The notes under the pieces were generated by a model. It had not been told where the DNA came from, made no database searches, and worked only from the letters and a program-made list of their open reading frames with translations. From CAKSNH01 sp964422725 (GTDB lineage: Bacteria > Bacillota > Clostridia > UBA1381): a stretch of DNA of 19,269 nucleotides. The stretch lies in assembly GCA_964422725.1 (NCBI GenBank), contig CAYRCC010000039.1, forward strand, positions 1-19,269, given 5' to 3'. Positions 7,868 through 15,045 of the stretch are shown here, in pieces. The position numbers and the translations under genes were made by a program. Each line of letters starts with the position of its first letter. Positions within the stretch are counted from its first letter, which is position 1.

Positions 7868-8278
7868 TTACAGTTTAACCGTTTGAACTTTAAAACTGCC
7901 AAAGCATACCGCCTCAAATCCGGTAAACTTTAAAATGCAATAATCCGGGTCTGTAACACCCTTTTTATAAAATCTTTTGAAAAATGGTTTCCAAAATCTT
8001 TCTTTTGTCGCCGTGTCCGTTAAAACTTCCATATCGCCCTTTATTTCAACACCCTGAAAATTTCTGCCTTTTTCAAAAAAATACACACAGGCTTTTGAAT
8101 TATTGCGATAGTGGCTCACCTTTCTCGAAGATGTGTAGGTTGCAAAATATATGTCATTTCCGTCAACTAAAACAGGCTCGATGAGTGCCCTTGTTGCAGG
8201 GTATCCATCTTCGTCCACCGATGAAATTATTGATGTTTTCTGTCTTGCAATAAACTCATAAACATTTTCCTTTGTCAT
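7868..8278 (-). CDS. Pyridoxamine-phosphate-oxidase-like FMN split-barrel protein
   Basis: Small split beta-barrel flavin- (or F420/heme-) binding protein of the pyridoxamine 5'-phosphate oxidase-like superfamily (general stress protein 26 type). Seen in the sequence: TSIISSVDEDGYPATRAL, then DIYFATYTSSRKVSHYRNNSKACVYFF, which are the two core barrel motifs, and VEIKGDMEVLTD. The start at 8278 is preferred over an in-frame ATG 36 nt upstream because AAGGAG precedes it at proper spacing; this gives 136 aa. It lies directly after the amidohydrolase-2 gene in the operon. Most relatives act in redox or stress metabolism rather than B6 synthesis, so a PdxH role is not claimed. Confidence 0.85.
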   Translation of the reverse strand: MTKENVYEFIARQKTSIISSVDEDGYPATRALIEPVLVDGNDIYFATYTSSRKVSHYRNNSKACVYFFEKGRNFQGVEIKGDMEVLTDTATKERFWKPFFKRFYKKGVTDPDYCILKFTGFEAVCFGSFKVQTVKL

Positions 8279-8314
8279 AAAACTCTCCTTAAGTTTAACT
8301 TTACTGTTATTCAT

Positions 8315-9307
8315 TTATAACGAAAATAATTTTTCGGCATTTTTATATGCGATGTTCTCTTTATCTTCATTGCTTATTGGTGCGTTATCAATAAACGGCT
8401 TTGCCCCCCTATTACTTATAAACGGGCAATCCACCGAATGAATTATTCTGTCCGAACCAAGCACTTCCATACAAAATTTCAATTGAGGATAATCAAATAT
8501 CCCACTCGGTGTCACATACACATTTTGTTTGAATGTTTCGGTTACGCTTCGTTCCAATTTTGTCACCTCTTGCGGTAAAGATTGGTCAAGACGCGAAAGG
8601 AAAAACGGCAGCATTTCACCCCAATGTCCGGCTATCAATTGCAATTTCGGAAAACGTTCAAACACTCCTGCCAGAATAACACGCATCACCTGTATCCCCG
8701 CTTCATTATGCCATCCCCAGCCGTGCAATGAAAGTCTTGCACTAAGCTCATCACCTAAACCTGCGTAATACGACTTTTGAACGGATTTGAGCGGTGCTCC
8801 GGGGTGAATATAGATAGGCAAATTATATGATTCACACGCTTCCAATATAGGCAAAAACTGCTTATCATCCAAAAAAATATCGTCTTTTGATGCTCTGCCC
8901 GCAAGCAAAATCCCTTGAAATCCCATTTTCTCAGCACGTTCTGCTTCTTTTACACTTTCATTTATATTTGACCATGGCAAAAGTGCAAAAGCACCGTAGC
9001 GTTCGGGGTGCTTTGATACCGCATCGGCTATATAATCGTTTGTTTCTCTGACAATGCTCACAGCTTCTTCCGTCGGCAGAAGCTGTGATTTTGAGGGGGC
9101 GGATAAAATCTGCATTGTTATTCCGTTCTTATCCATATCCTCAATACGCTTTTTGTCCAAATCCGCAAATAGTTCGGAATTTGCCTCATACGGTCGTCCC
9201 GCTTGATGTGCCATAGGTGTATACGGTGCATCATCATTTGAATATTTCGCAAGTGCCGCACTAATCGTTGGTACTGAAAGGTGTTCCTCTATTGTTATTA
9301 TTTTCAT
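8315..9307 (-). CDS. Amidohydrolase-2 family metal enzyme (decarboxylase-like)
   Basis: A 330-aa TIM-barrel metalloenzyme of the amidohydrolase-2 group that includes gamma-resorcylate and 2,3-dihydroxybenzoate decarboxylases. The family's metal and active-site residues are present: the N-terminal E-x-H in ITIEEHLSVP (E7, H9), H168 in YIHPGAP, H228 in AGHWGE and D293 in SVDCPF. The likely reaction is non-oxidative decarboxylation or hydrolysis of an aromatic or ring acid; the exact substrate is unknown. The start at 9307 is chosen because GAGGAG lies just upstream and the protein then begins MKIITIEEH as relatives do; an earlier ATG at 9334 would overlap the preceding gene and add nine residues. 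Confidence 0.88.
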   Translation of the reverse strand: MKIITIEEHLSVPTISAALAKYSNDDAPYTPMAHQAGRPYEANSELFADLDKKRIEDMDKNGITMQILSAPSKSQLLPTEEAVSIVRETNDYIADAVSKHPERYGAFALLPWSNINESVKEAERAEKMGFQGILLAGRASKDDIFLDDKQFLPILEACESYNLPIYIHPGAPLKSVQKSYYAGLGDELSARLSLHGWGWHNEAGIQVMRVILAGVFERFPKLQLIAGHWGEMLPFFLSRLDQSLPQEVTKLERSVTETFKQNVYVTPSGIFDYPQLKFCMEVLGSDRIIHSVDCPFISNRGAKPFIDNAPISNEDKENIAYKNAEKLFSL

Positions 9308-9320
9308 TAATTCCAACTCC

Positions 9321-10709
9321 TCATAAAATAGCATTTCCGTCTATATATACTTGCTTTATTTTTGATATGTCGGAAATTTTCTCGCTCGGATTGCCCTCAA
9401 TAAGCAAAAGATTTGCCTTTTTACCCACGGTTACTTCGCCGATACTGTCAATGTTAAACACCTCAGCCACATTGCTTGTTGCACTTTCAAGCACTTCAAT
9501 CGGTAAAAGTCCGCATTCCGCAAGAAGCATCATCTCCTCGTGCATAGAAGTTCCGTATTCCACAGCCGGAGCAAAGCTTCCGTTATTTGCATCTGTCGCG
9601 GCAAGAATTTTAACGCCCAAGGAATGCAAAAGCTTAACTGCACTTTTAGCATTTTCAAAGTGTCCCTGCTTATAACCGTTTCTGCCGCTCATAGCAAAGG
9701 TTTTCATCATCACAAGTGTCGGTGCCGATACAATACCCTTATCCGCAATTGTTTTTGCAAGACTTTCCGGGAACTCCTCCTTAATCGGTACGTGAATAAG
9801 AATATCCGCACCACATTCTACCGACAACTCTACCGCTTTTATGCTTGTTGCGTGTACCGCAACCTTCAGTTTGTTTTTATGAGCAGTGTCGCATATATCC
9901 TTAAATACCTTTTTAAGCATTAAATTAGGCTCTGTCAAAAGAACTTTTATATATTTCGCACCGTTTTTGATTGCATTTTTTACATAGGATTTTCCGCACA
10001 ATGTACCCATACAAATTCCGGCCGAGCGAACAATTTCAAATTGTTTTAAGCTTTCCGCAAACACTTTGTCGGACGACACATCGCAAGTTCCCGCAATACC
10101 GTTTTTCAGCATTTGTTCAACTTGCGCTCTGTTATCAATATGCGAGTGCGCATCAATAAGTCCAGGCATAAGAAAATATTTGCTGTCTGATTTTTCTGTC
10201 TGCGCTACACTTTTTATTATTCCGTTTTCTATAACAACACAAGCGTTTTCATATATTTTATGTCCGTCAAACAGCGGATAATTAAGAGTTACTCTTTCGT
10301 TTTTACCAACACTTACAAACTCACTGTGTTTCATAACCGTTCCGTACAAATTACTCATAACAAGATAATTTGCACGAACCGTAACTTTTTCGCCGACTTT
10401 TACCTTGCTGTAATGGTCATCGGTCGGAAAAATCAAAAGAGCATAGGTTTTTCCGCCGGCTTCATCTGATATTTCGATTGATGGTTTATTATGAATATCA
10501 GGACCGATTTTTGTTGCAATTCCGGTAATTTCAAAGCGTTTGTCAACATATTTTTCGTAGAAAGCTTCCTCGTTTTTCATAAATTCATCCCATAGCTTTT
10601 TTGCCTCAAAGGGAGCGTTCTGTTTTAGAAGCGGCATATCAGTTGTTTCGATTTTATGCGTTTTTGCATCGGACGGATGTTTGGGATAAAATTCAAGTTT
10701 TTGATTCAT
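9321..10709 (-). CDS. OB-fold domain fused to imidazolonepropionase-like amidohydrolase
   Basis: A 462-aa two-domain protein. Residues about 35-135 look like a tRNA_anti-like OB fold (YVDKRFEITGIATKIGP, IEISDEAGGKTYALLIFP, VKVGEKVTVRANYLVMSNLYG). Residues about 140-462 form a metal-dependent amidohydrolase barrel with its flanking beta-sandwich: H188 and H190 in DAHSHI, K255 in YIKVLL (probably carboxylated), H286 in VAVHATS, H306 in ILIHVP and D373 in ATDANN, ending with the GEVTVGKKANLLLIEGNP signature. The full catalytic set suggests an active hydrolase of a cyclic amide, lactam or dipeptide-like substrate; no specific substrate can be named. A strong GAGGAGG site precedes the ATG. The gene is 14 bp downstream of the aldo/keto reductase. 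Confidence 0.85.
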   Translation of the reverse strand: MNQKLEFYPKHPSDAKTHKIETTDMPLLKQNAPFEAKKLWDEFMKNEEAFYEKYVDKRFEITGIATKIGPDIHNKPSIEISDEAGGKTYALLIFPTDDHYSKVKVGEKVTVRANYLVMSNLYGTVMKHSEFVSVGKNERVTLNYPLFDGHKIYENACVVIENGIIKSVAQTEKSDSKYFLMPGLIDAHSHIDNRAQVEQMLKNGIAGTCDVSSDKVFAESLKQFEIVRSAGICMGTLCGKSYVKNAIKNGAKYIKVLLTEPNLMLKKVFKDICDTAHKNKLKVAVHATSIKAVELSVECGADILIHVPIKEEFPESLAKTIADKGIVSAPTLVMMKTFAMSGRNGYKQGHFENAKSAVKLLHSLGVKILAATDANNGSFAPAVEYGTSMHEEMMLLAECGLLPIEVLESATSNVAEVFNIDSIGEVTVGKKANLLLIEGNPSEKISDISKIKQVYIDGNAIL

Positions 10710-10723
10710 AGATGTTCCTCCTC

Positions 10724-11674
10724 TTACGCAAGCGACATTCTTCCGTTTGTGAAACGAAAGTTTCTCATAACCCCACCGCCGAGTTTGGCTGCCGAAACTG
10801 CGTTTTCCATACGCATAATATCATTTTCGGTTAGCGTTATATTTAGGGCATCAACCGCATTTTGCAAATGATCTGGATTTGCAGTGCCGATAAGGCTTTG
10901 TACATTGTCATATTTGGCAAGCGACCAAGCAAGTGCAAGCTGTGAAAGTGTTACACCTTTTTCATCTGCGACTTCTTTCAACGATGAAATCATCTGTGTA
11001 TACTTTTCTTTGTTTTCCCCTGAAAGCACGCCAACCATACGAGGATTTGAAACTTTACCCGACAATATATTATCGGACAGTAACCCGTGTCCCACAGTTC
11101 CGAACGCAAGAACTTTTACCCCAAGCTCTTTTGCTGTTGCAATCAAATCATTTTCAATTCCTCTCGCAATCAGTGAATATTCCATTTCAACCGTGTGGAT
11201 AGGGTGAACCTTGCATGCTCTGCGAAGTGTTTCGCTGTCAACCATAGTAAGTCCGATATGACGCACATTCCCGGCTTTAACCTCATCAGCAATGACACCA
11301 ACAACCTCTTCAACGGGAATTTCGGTATCCATTCTTGCCGGTTGGTATAAATCCACATAATCAAGTCCAAGTCTGCTTAAAGAATACGCCAAATGACCTT
11401 TTATGTTAAAGGGATTTACATCAAGACCGTAAATACCGCCGCCGGGTTTCGGAAGTACACCAAACTTTACCGAAAGAAAATATTTATCTCTTTCCGCATC
11501 TTTCAAAGCTTTTCCGACAATCATTTCGCTTTCTCCGGCATTGTAAAATTCTCCCGTGTTAAAAAGGGTGATACCGCTGTCCAACGCCATTTGAATTGTT
11601 TTAACGGAATTTTCGGGATTTCTAAGGTTTGACATTCCCATACAGCCAAGTCCCAATCGTTCAATTTTTTTCAT
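10724..11674 (-). CDS. Aldo/keto reductase with altered tetrad
   Basis: NADPH-dependent TIM-barrel oxidoreductase of the aldo/keto reductase superfamily, 316 aa, cytoplasmic. The N-terminal LGLGCMGMSN, the barrel strand LGLDYVDLYQPARMD, GNVRHIGLTM and the C-terminal cofactor motif SLIGTANPDHLQNAVDAL are all present. Of the usual Asp-Tyr-Lys-His tetrad, Tyr44 and Lys70 are kept, Asp is replaced by Asn (N39 in LFNTGEFY) and the His position reads QPAR, as in the YakC/pyridoxal-reductase-like branch. It may be slow or specialised. The ATG is one base past the MarR stop and is preceded by AGAGAGG, so the two are co-transcribed. Confidence 0.9.
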   Translation of the reverse strand: MKKIERLGLGCMGMSNLRNPENSVKTIQMALDSGITLFNTGEFYNAGESEMIVGKALKDAERDKYFLSVKFGVLPKPGGGIYGLDVNPFNIKGHLAYSLSRLGLDYVDLYQPARMDTEIPVEEVVGVIADEVKAGNVRHIGLTMVDSETLRRACKVHPIHTVEMEYSLIARGIENDLIATAKELGVKVLAFGTVGHGLLSDNILSGKVSNPRMVGVLSGENKEKYTQMISSLKEVADEKGVTLSQLALAWSLAKYDNVQSLIGTANPDHLQNAVDALNITLTENDIMRMENAVSAAKLGGGVMRNFRFTNGRMSLA

Positions 11675-11675
11675 A

Positions 11676-12107
11676 TCATTTTGCCTCTCTTTCTATTCTC
11701 AAAATCTTTAAAAGCAGTCTTTGCAATTCTTTTCTTTCCGCTTCCGATAAATCCTCTACCCACGCCGTATCAAGTCTGTCAACTACATTTTCCAGTTCCG
11801 ATTGTATTGCTTTTGCTTTTTCGGTAAGTGTAACCAACTTACTTCTTGAATCTTTGGGATTTACCGTTTTAATTATAAATCCTTTCTCCTCCAAACTTCC
11901 GAGTAATCTCAAGACAGTAGGGTGAGTAATTGCACATTCTTTTTCTATATCCACAATTCGAGCAGTCTGATTTTTCCGCATATACAAAAACTTCAGCACT
12001 CTGCATTGAGATGATGTCAAATTATACTCTGCCAAACTCGGATTCGCCATCTTGTCAAATTCAATTGATGCTATTTTTATTAAAGCCGCAATTCTATCAG
12101 TATTCAT
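11676..12107 (-). CDS. MarR-family regulator of the minus-strand operon
   Basis: Winged-helix transcriptional regulator, 143 aa, a normal MarR length. The core is LTSSQCRVLKFLYM, then the recognition region ARIVDIEKECAITHPTVLRLLGSLEEKGFI and the wing KTVNPKDSRSKLVTLT, with terminal dimerisation helices. It is the first gene of the operon and lies under a promoter whose 17-bp spacer contains a perfect palindrome, so autorepression with ligand release is likely. It is about 72% identical (103/143 by eye) to the MarR at 13257-13688, which points to duplication within the locus. GGAGGA precedes the ATG. Confidence 0.93.
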   Translation of the reverse strand: MNTDRIAALIKIASIEFDKMANPSLAEYNLTSSQCRVLKFLYMRKNQTARIVDIEKECAITHPTVLRLLGSLEEKGFIIKTVNPKDSRSKLVTLTEKAKAIQSELENVVDRLDTAWVEDLSEAERKELQRLLLKILRIEREAK

Positions 12108-12127
12108 AAATTCCTCCCACTACTTTT

Positions 12128-12163
12128 AGTAGCTTACTGCTAATATTATAAGTAGCAAGCTAC
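12128..12163 (-). promoter_or_regulatory. MarR operator pair (palindrome in promoter spacer)
   Basis: GTAGCAAGCTAC at 12152-12163 is a perfect 5+5 inverted repeat between the -35 and -10 boxes. A related site AGTAGCTTACT lies at 12128-12138 downstream of the -10. Nearly the same box, GTAGGAAGCTAC, follows the promoter of the paralogous MarR at 13228-13239 (11/12 bases). Binding by one or both MarR proteins is inferred. Confidence 0.72.
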
Positions 12164-12173
12164 CTTTTGTCAA
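12145..12173 (-). promoter_or_regulatory. Consensus sigma-A promoter of the MarR operon
   Basis: On the minus strand a perfect TTGACA (12168-12173) and a perfect TATAAT (12145-12150) are separated by exactly 17 bp. Transcription would start near 12138 and read through the seven genes down to 6519. Such a strong promoter is expected to need a repressor, matching the operator placed inside it. Confidence 0.88.
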
Positions 12174-12361
12174 GTATGTTCGGCAAAAATCAGCTTTTTG
12201 CACAAAAAACAATTTTATAAATATTTGCCCGTAATATCGCCCAATCCGCATTTTCAAGTAGTAGCAAGCAAAGCGAATGTAGGCACACTTACGGGATTTG
12301 ATGTATAACTTCTTTCCAAATTGCAAACAATATCAGTAACATTTTACAAAGAATGATATGT
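12174..12361. other. Intergenic stretch without a gene
   Basis: This AT-rich segment separates the minus-strand promoter from the small + strand ORF. The only feature noted is a half-match to the MarR operator (AGTAGCAAGC near 12258-12267). I see no credible coding sequence. Confidence 0.4.
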
Positions 12362-12529
12362 ATGAATATAAAATATATCGGCAATGATACTGCCAAATCA
12401 GAAAACGGAAAAGTCCATAAACAAGACGGTAACTATATTTGTTGCGGCAAAAGAATCAATGACAATCCAAAAGATTGGGTTGAAACCTCCTAGCCTGTTA
12501 CCTGCGAAAAAAATGGTTGCAAAGATTAA
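12362..12529 (+). pseudogene. Small Cys-rich (zinc-ribbon-like) ORF with in-frame TAG
   Basis: From ATG 12362 a 43-codon frame reads MNIKYIGND then YICCGKRINDNPKDWVETS and meets TAG at 12491-12493. The same frame continues PVTCEKNGCKD to a TAA at 12527. Two Cys-containing halves (CCG and CEKNGC) joined across the stop look like one small four-Cys zinc-ribbon protein of about 54 aa broken by a single nonsense change. A strong terminator 19 bp further on supports a real transcription unit. The ribosome site is weak (AAAGAATG). I do not know its function. Confidence 0.45.
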
Positions 12530-12547
12530 AATATTGCATCAACGCAA

Positions 12548-12581
12548 AAGAGCTAACTGAAATCAAAATCAGTTAGCTCTT
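12548..12581 (+). terminator. Rho-independent terminator
   Basis: AAGAGCTAACTGA (12548-12560) pairs perfectly with TCAGTTAGCTCTT (12569-12581) over 13 bp with an 8-nt loop, followed by AATCTTTTA. It ends the small-ORF transcript and could also work on the minus strand, where an AAAAG/CTTTT flank is present. Confidence 0.85.
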
Positions 12582-12705
12582 AATCTTTTAAATAATTTTA
12601 TGTTGCCAATTAGTACTCGCAAATACCGCAAACGGCGTGGTTAAGCCATTTTTCAGGGGCGATAATTATTCCCGCTCGGTGCGTTATAACGTGATTTATG
12701 TGGGA
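12582..12705 (-). other. Gene-end remnant next to the right inverted repeat
   Basis: On the minus strand, a frame open from the inverted repeat ends at 12610 and reads THRAGIIIAPEKWLNHAV then CGICEY. It looks like the tail of a protein rather than random translation, but it has no start and I cannot assign it. It may be a decayed passenger or a chance frame. Confidence 0.25.
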
Positions 12706-12734
12706 ATATCCCCAATTTTGTGTAAACTCCAAAA
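12706..12734 (-). repeat. Right 29-bp inverted repeat, IS256-like terminus
   Basis: Perfect inverted copy of 6460-6488, with its tip pointing outward at about 12730-12734. Transposase homology on the minus strand runs up to 12735 and stops exactly at the repeat, so the repeat is either a second element's end inserted there or the end point of an IS-generated deletion. Its direction is that of an element lying to its left, not of the transposase remnant to its right. Confidence 0.8.
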
Positions 12735-13172
12735 AGGATACTTTGAACTTCACTTTTCATCGAAATTATCAAGCTCCGCAAGTGCTGTCGGCTCGTCAAC
12801 GGCGGCATAAACTCTCTTTAAATCCGCCATAAGTGCCTTGATGTCCTTGTATGAAACAAATTTTGTTGTATTACGTATTTGGTGGATAATACACTGCTGT
12901 ATTTCAGCTTTCGGATATACAGCTTCAATTGCCTGCGGAAAACCTGTAAGCCCGTCAACACACGGGAGTATTTTATCGGTAATTCTGCTGATGGTGGTAT
13001 CCGAACATTCCAAGCCGTAAATCCTGTATATGTGATTCTATGTCGCTTGTAGTCATTCCTTTTGCATACATAGACAAGATTTTTTCTTGAGTAACCGTTG
13101 CGGCTGTTTTCGACTTCGTTGTTGCGATAGTCGTACTTGGTGTAACCCAACTCGTCATCAAGCTCATTATAG
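12735..13172 (-). pseudogene. Decayed IS256-family (Mutator) transposase
   Basis: Pieces of a DDE transposase of about 400 aa survive in two frames. The N-terminal part reads DDELGYTKYDYRNNEVENSR; then EKILSMYAKGMTTSDIESHI; then, after a frameshift near 13025, SDTTISRITDKILP; then, with roughly 70 residues missing (including the first catalytic Asp region), CVDGLTGFPQAIEAVYP and CIIHQIRNTTKFVSYKDIK down to ELDNFDEK. There a Trp codon is TGA (12750-12752), after which SSKYP continues to 12735. Start and C-terminal third are absent. It is non-functional and marks an old insertion between the two MarR genes. Confidence 0.92.
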
Positions 13173-13196
13173 TTATGTAAAATAACAAGGCATCTA

Positions 13197-13225
13197 TTGA
13201 CAAAAATCACTTTTTAACATATAAT
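13197..13225 (+). promoter_or_regulatory. Consensus promoter of the second MarR-MATE unit
   Basis: Perfect TTGACA (13197-13202), 17-bp spacer, perfect TATAAT (13220-13225). This has the same architecture as the promoter at 12145-12173 and suggests the two promoter-regulator units are duplicates. Confidence 0.88.
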
Positions 13226-13227
13226 TA

Positions 13228-13239
13228 GTAGGAAGCTAC
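13228..13239 (+). promoter_or_regulatory. Operator-like box downstream of the MarR-MATE promoter
   Basis: GTAGGAAGCTAC differs at one base from the palindrome GTAGCAAGCTAC of the other MarR promoter. It lies over the expected transcription start, a position suited to repression. Confidence 0.68.
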
Positions 13240-13256
13240 GAAAATAGGAGGGAATT

Positions 13257-13688
13257 ATGAACGCTGACAGGATAGCGGTTTTAATAAAGACGGCATCAAT
13301 TGAATTTGACAAAATGGCAAACCCGATTTTGGCAGATTATGACTTAACTGCGTCGCAATGCAGAATATTGAAATTTTTGTTTATGCAACGAAACCAAAGT
13401 GCACGAATTGTGGATATCGAAAAGGAGTGTGCAATCACGCACCCGACGGTTTTGGGTTTGCTGGAAAGTCTGGAAAAGAAAAAATTTATTTTGAAAATCG
13501 TGAATCCCAAAGATGCCAGAAGCAAGCTGATTTCATTAACCCCAAAAGCAAAATGTATGCAAACGGAGCTGGAAACGGTTGTTGCAAAAATCGACCATAT
13601 ATGGGTTGAAAATTTGTCGGAACAAGAAAGAAAAGAGTTACAAAAGCTTCTTCAAAAACTTTTGAAAACAGAAAGTGAGAATAAGTAA
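13257..13688 (+). CDS. MarR-family regulator, paralogue of 11676-12107
   Basis: A 143-aa winged-helix regulator matching the other MarR along its full length without gaps (about 72% identity). The segment ARIVDIEKECAITHPTVL, which includes the recognition helix, is identical in both, so the two proteins probably bind the same DNA box. Differences concentrate in the wing (KKKFILKIVNPKDA) and the C-terminal dimerisation helices, where ligand response may have diverged. TAGGAGGG precedes the ATG. The MATE exporter follows after one base, a common MarR-efflux arrangement. Confidence 0.93.
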   Translation: MNADRIAVLIKTASIEFDKMANPILADYDLTASQCRILKFLFMQRNQSARIVDIEKECAITHPTVLGLLESLEKKKFILKIVNPKDARSKLISLTPKAKCMQTELETVVAKIDHIWVENLSEQERKELQKLLQKLLKTESENK

Positions 13689-13689
13689 A

Positions 13690-15045
13690 ATGCCAATAGA
13701 AACACAAAGAGAAAATCGTATGGGAACTGCAAAAATGTTCCCTCTAATTTTATCCATGTCACTGCCTGCTATGTTTTCTATGCTGATTCAAGCACTATAT
13801 AACATTGTGGACAGTTACTTTGTGGCACAGGTCAGCGAGAAAGCGGTGTCTGCACTGTCACTTGCCTATCCGATTCAAAATCTGCTGATTGCTTTTGCGG
13901 TCGGTACTGCCGCAGGTGTTACCTCTCTGATTTCACGAAGGCTCGGACAGGGACACAGAAAAGAAGCAGAATTAACCGCAACCCATGGTGTTATACTCAG
14001 TATCATAACATGGTTGGCATTTGCTGTTTTTGGAATGTTTTTCACGACTCCGTTCTTTCGGATGTTTGAGTCAGATCCGGAAATTGTTCATATGGGTAAT
14101 CAGTATCTTTCTATTTGCTGCGTATTCGCTTTTGGACAGTTTGTTGTGACGATGCTGGAAAAAATCTTGCAAGCCACCGGCAATATGTTTTGGCCAATGA
14201 TGTTTCAATTGGTTGGCGCAGTAATAAATATAGTGGTCGATCCGATATTGATATTTGGCCGGTTTGGTCTGCCCGCTATGGGCGTTACCGGCGCTGCTGT
14301 TGCCACTGTTGGCGGGCAAATTATTTCTATGCTTTTGGCTATTGTCGTAATCGCACGGCATCCGTCCATCAGAATTCCGTTCAAGGGTTTTCGTTTCAAT
14401 AGCGGTATTGTGAAAAATATTTATGCTGTCGGCATTCCTGCTATTGTTATGCAGGCAATCAGTACGGTGATGAATATGGCAATCAATGCTATTCTTGCGG
14501 CGTTCTCTACAGCGGCATACACGGTATTCGGTTTGTATTTCAAGCTGCGCTCTTTTGTGTTTATGCCGGTTTTGGGATTAAACCAGGGATTGATGCCGAT
14601 TATGGGTTACAACTATGGCGCACAAAAGAAAAAACGTCTGTTCCAATCATTCTATCAAGGCTCTTGTATCGCTCTTGCTATTATGCTTGTGGGTGTACTT
14701 GCCTTTATGCTTTTGCCTAAGCAGCTTCTCGGATTTTTCAATCCGACAGAAGAACTTTTACAAGTGGGTATTCCGGCACTGCGAATCATTTGTCTTTGTT
14801 TCCCGCTTGCGGCTTTGGGATTGGTATCTTCAAATATGTACCAGGCTATCGGACGAGGCAATTACAGCCTTGTTATGTCCCTTATGCGTCAGTTGGTGGT
14901 TCTTGTACCTGTGGCATGGTTGTTGGCAAAGATAACAAATGATGTTGGTATGGTATGGTGGGCATTCCCTGTTGCAGAGGCTGTATCGTTGGCGGTAAGT
15001 ATGATGTTTTTTGTACATTTGCGTAAAACCGAACTGAAGAAATGA
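13690..15045 (+). CDS. MATE-family multidrug/Na+ or H+ antiporter
   Basis: Inner-membrane exporter of the multidrug and toxic compound extrusion family, 451 aa, the usual size, with two bundles of six membrane segments. Typical features are the opening LILSMSLPAMFSMLIQALYN and IVDSYFVAQ, GQGHRKEAE after helix 2, the repeat-two sequence VLGLNQGLMPIMGYNYGA, and QAIGRGNYSLVM. The closest described relatives are MepA/DinF-like efflux pumps; the substrate is unknown. I chose ATG 13690, one base after the MarR stop, over a GTG at 13675 that would overlap it. Co-transcription with MarR indicates drug- or stress-inducible efflux. Confidence 0.93.
   Translation: MPIETQRENRMGTAKMFPLILSMSLPAMFSMLIQALYNIVDSYFVAQVSEKAVSALSLAYPIQNLLIAFAVGTAAGVTSLISRRLGQGHRKEAELTATHGVILSIITWLAFAVFGMFFTTPFFRMFESDPEIVHMGNQYLSICCVFAFGQFVVTMLEKILQATGNMFWPMMFQLVGAVINIVVDPILIFGRFGLPAMGVTGAAVATVGGQIISMLLAIVVIARHPSIRIPFKGFRFNSGIVKNIYAVGIPAIVMQAISTVMNMAINAILAAFSTAAYTVFGLYFKLRSFVFMPVLGLNQGLMPIMGYNYGAQKKKRLFQSFYQGSCIALAIMLVGVLAFMLLPKQLLGFFNPTEELLQVGIPALRIICLCFPLAALGLVSSNMYQAIGRGNYSLVMSLMRQLVVLVPVAWLLAKITNDVGMVWWAFPVAEAVSLAVSMMFFVHLRKTELKK

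Noticed and set aside
12491..12493. TAG as a pyrrolysine or programmed readthrough codon
   Set aside because: No downstream structural signal is visible and nothing in the window suggests pyrrolysine machinery; a simple nonsense mutation is more economical.
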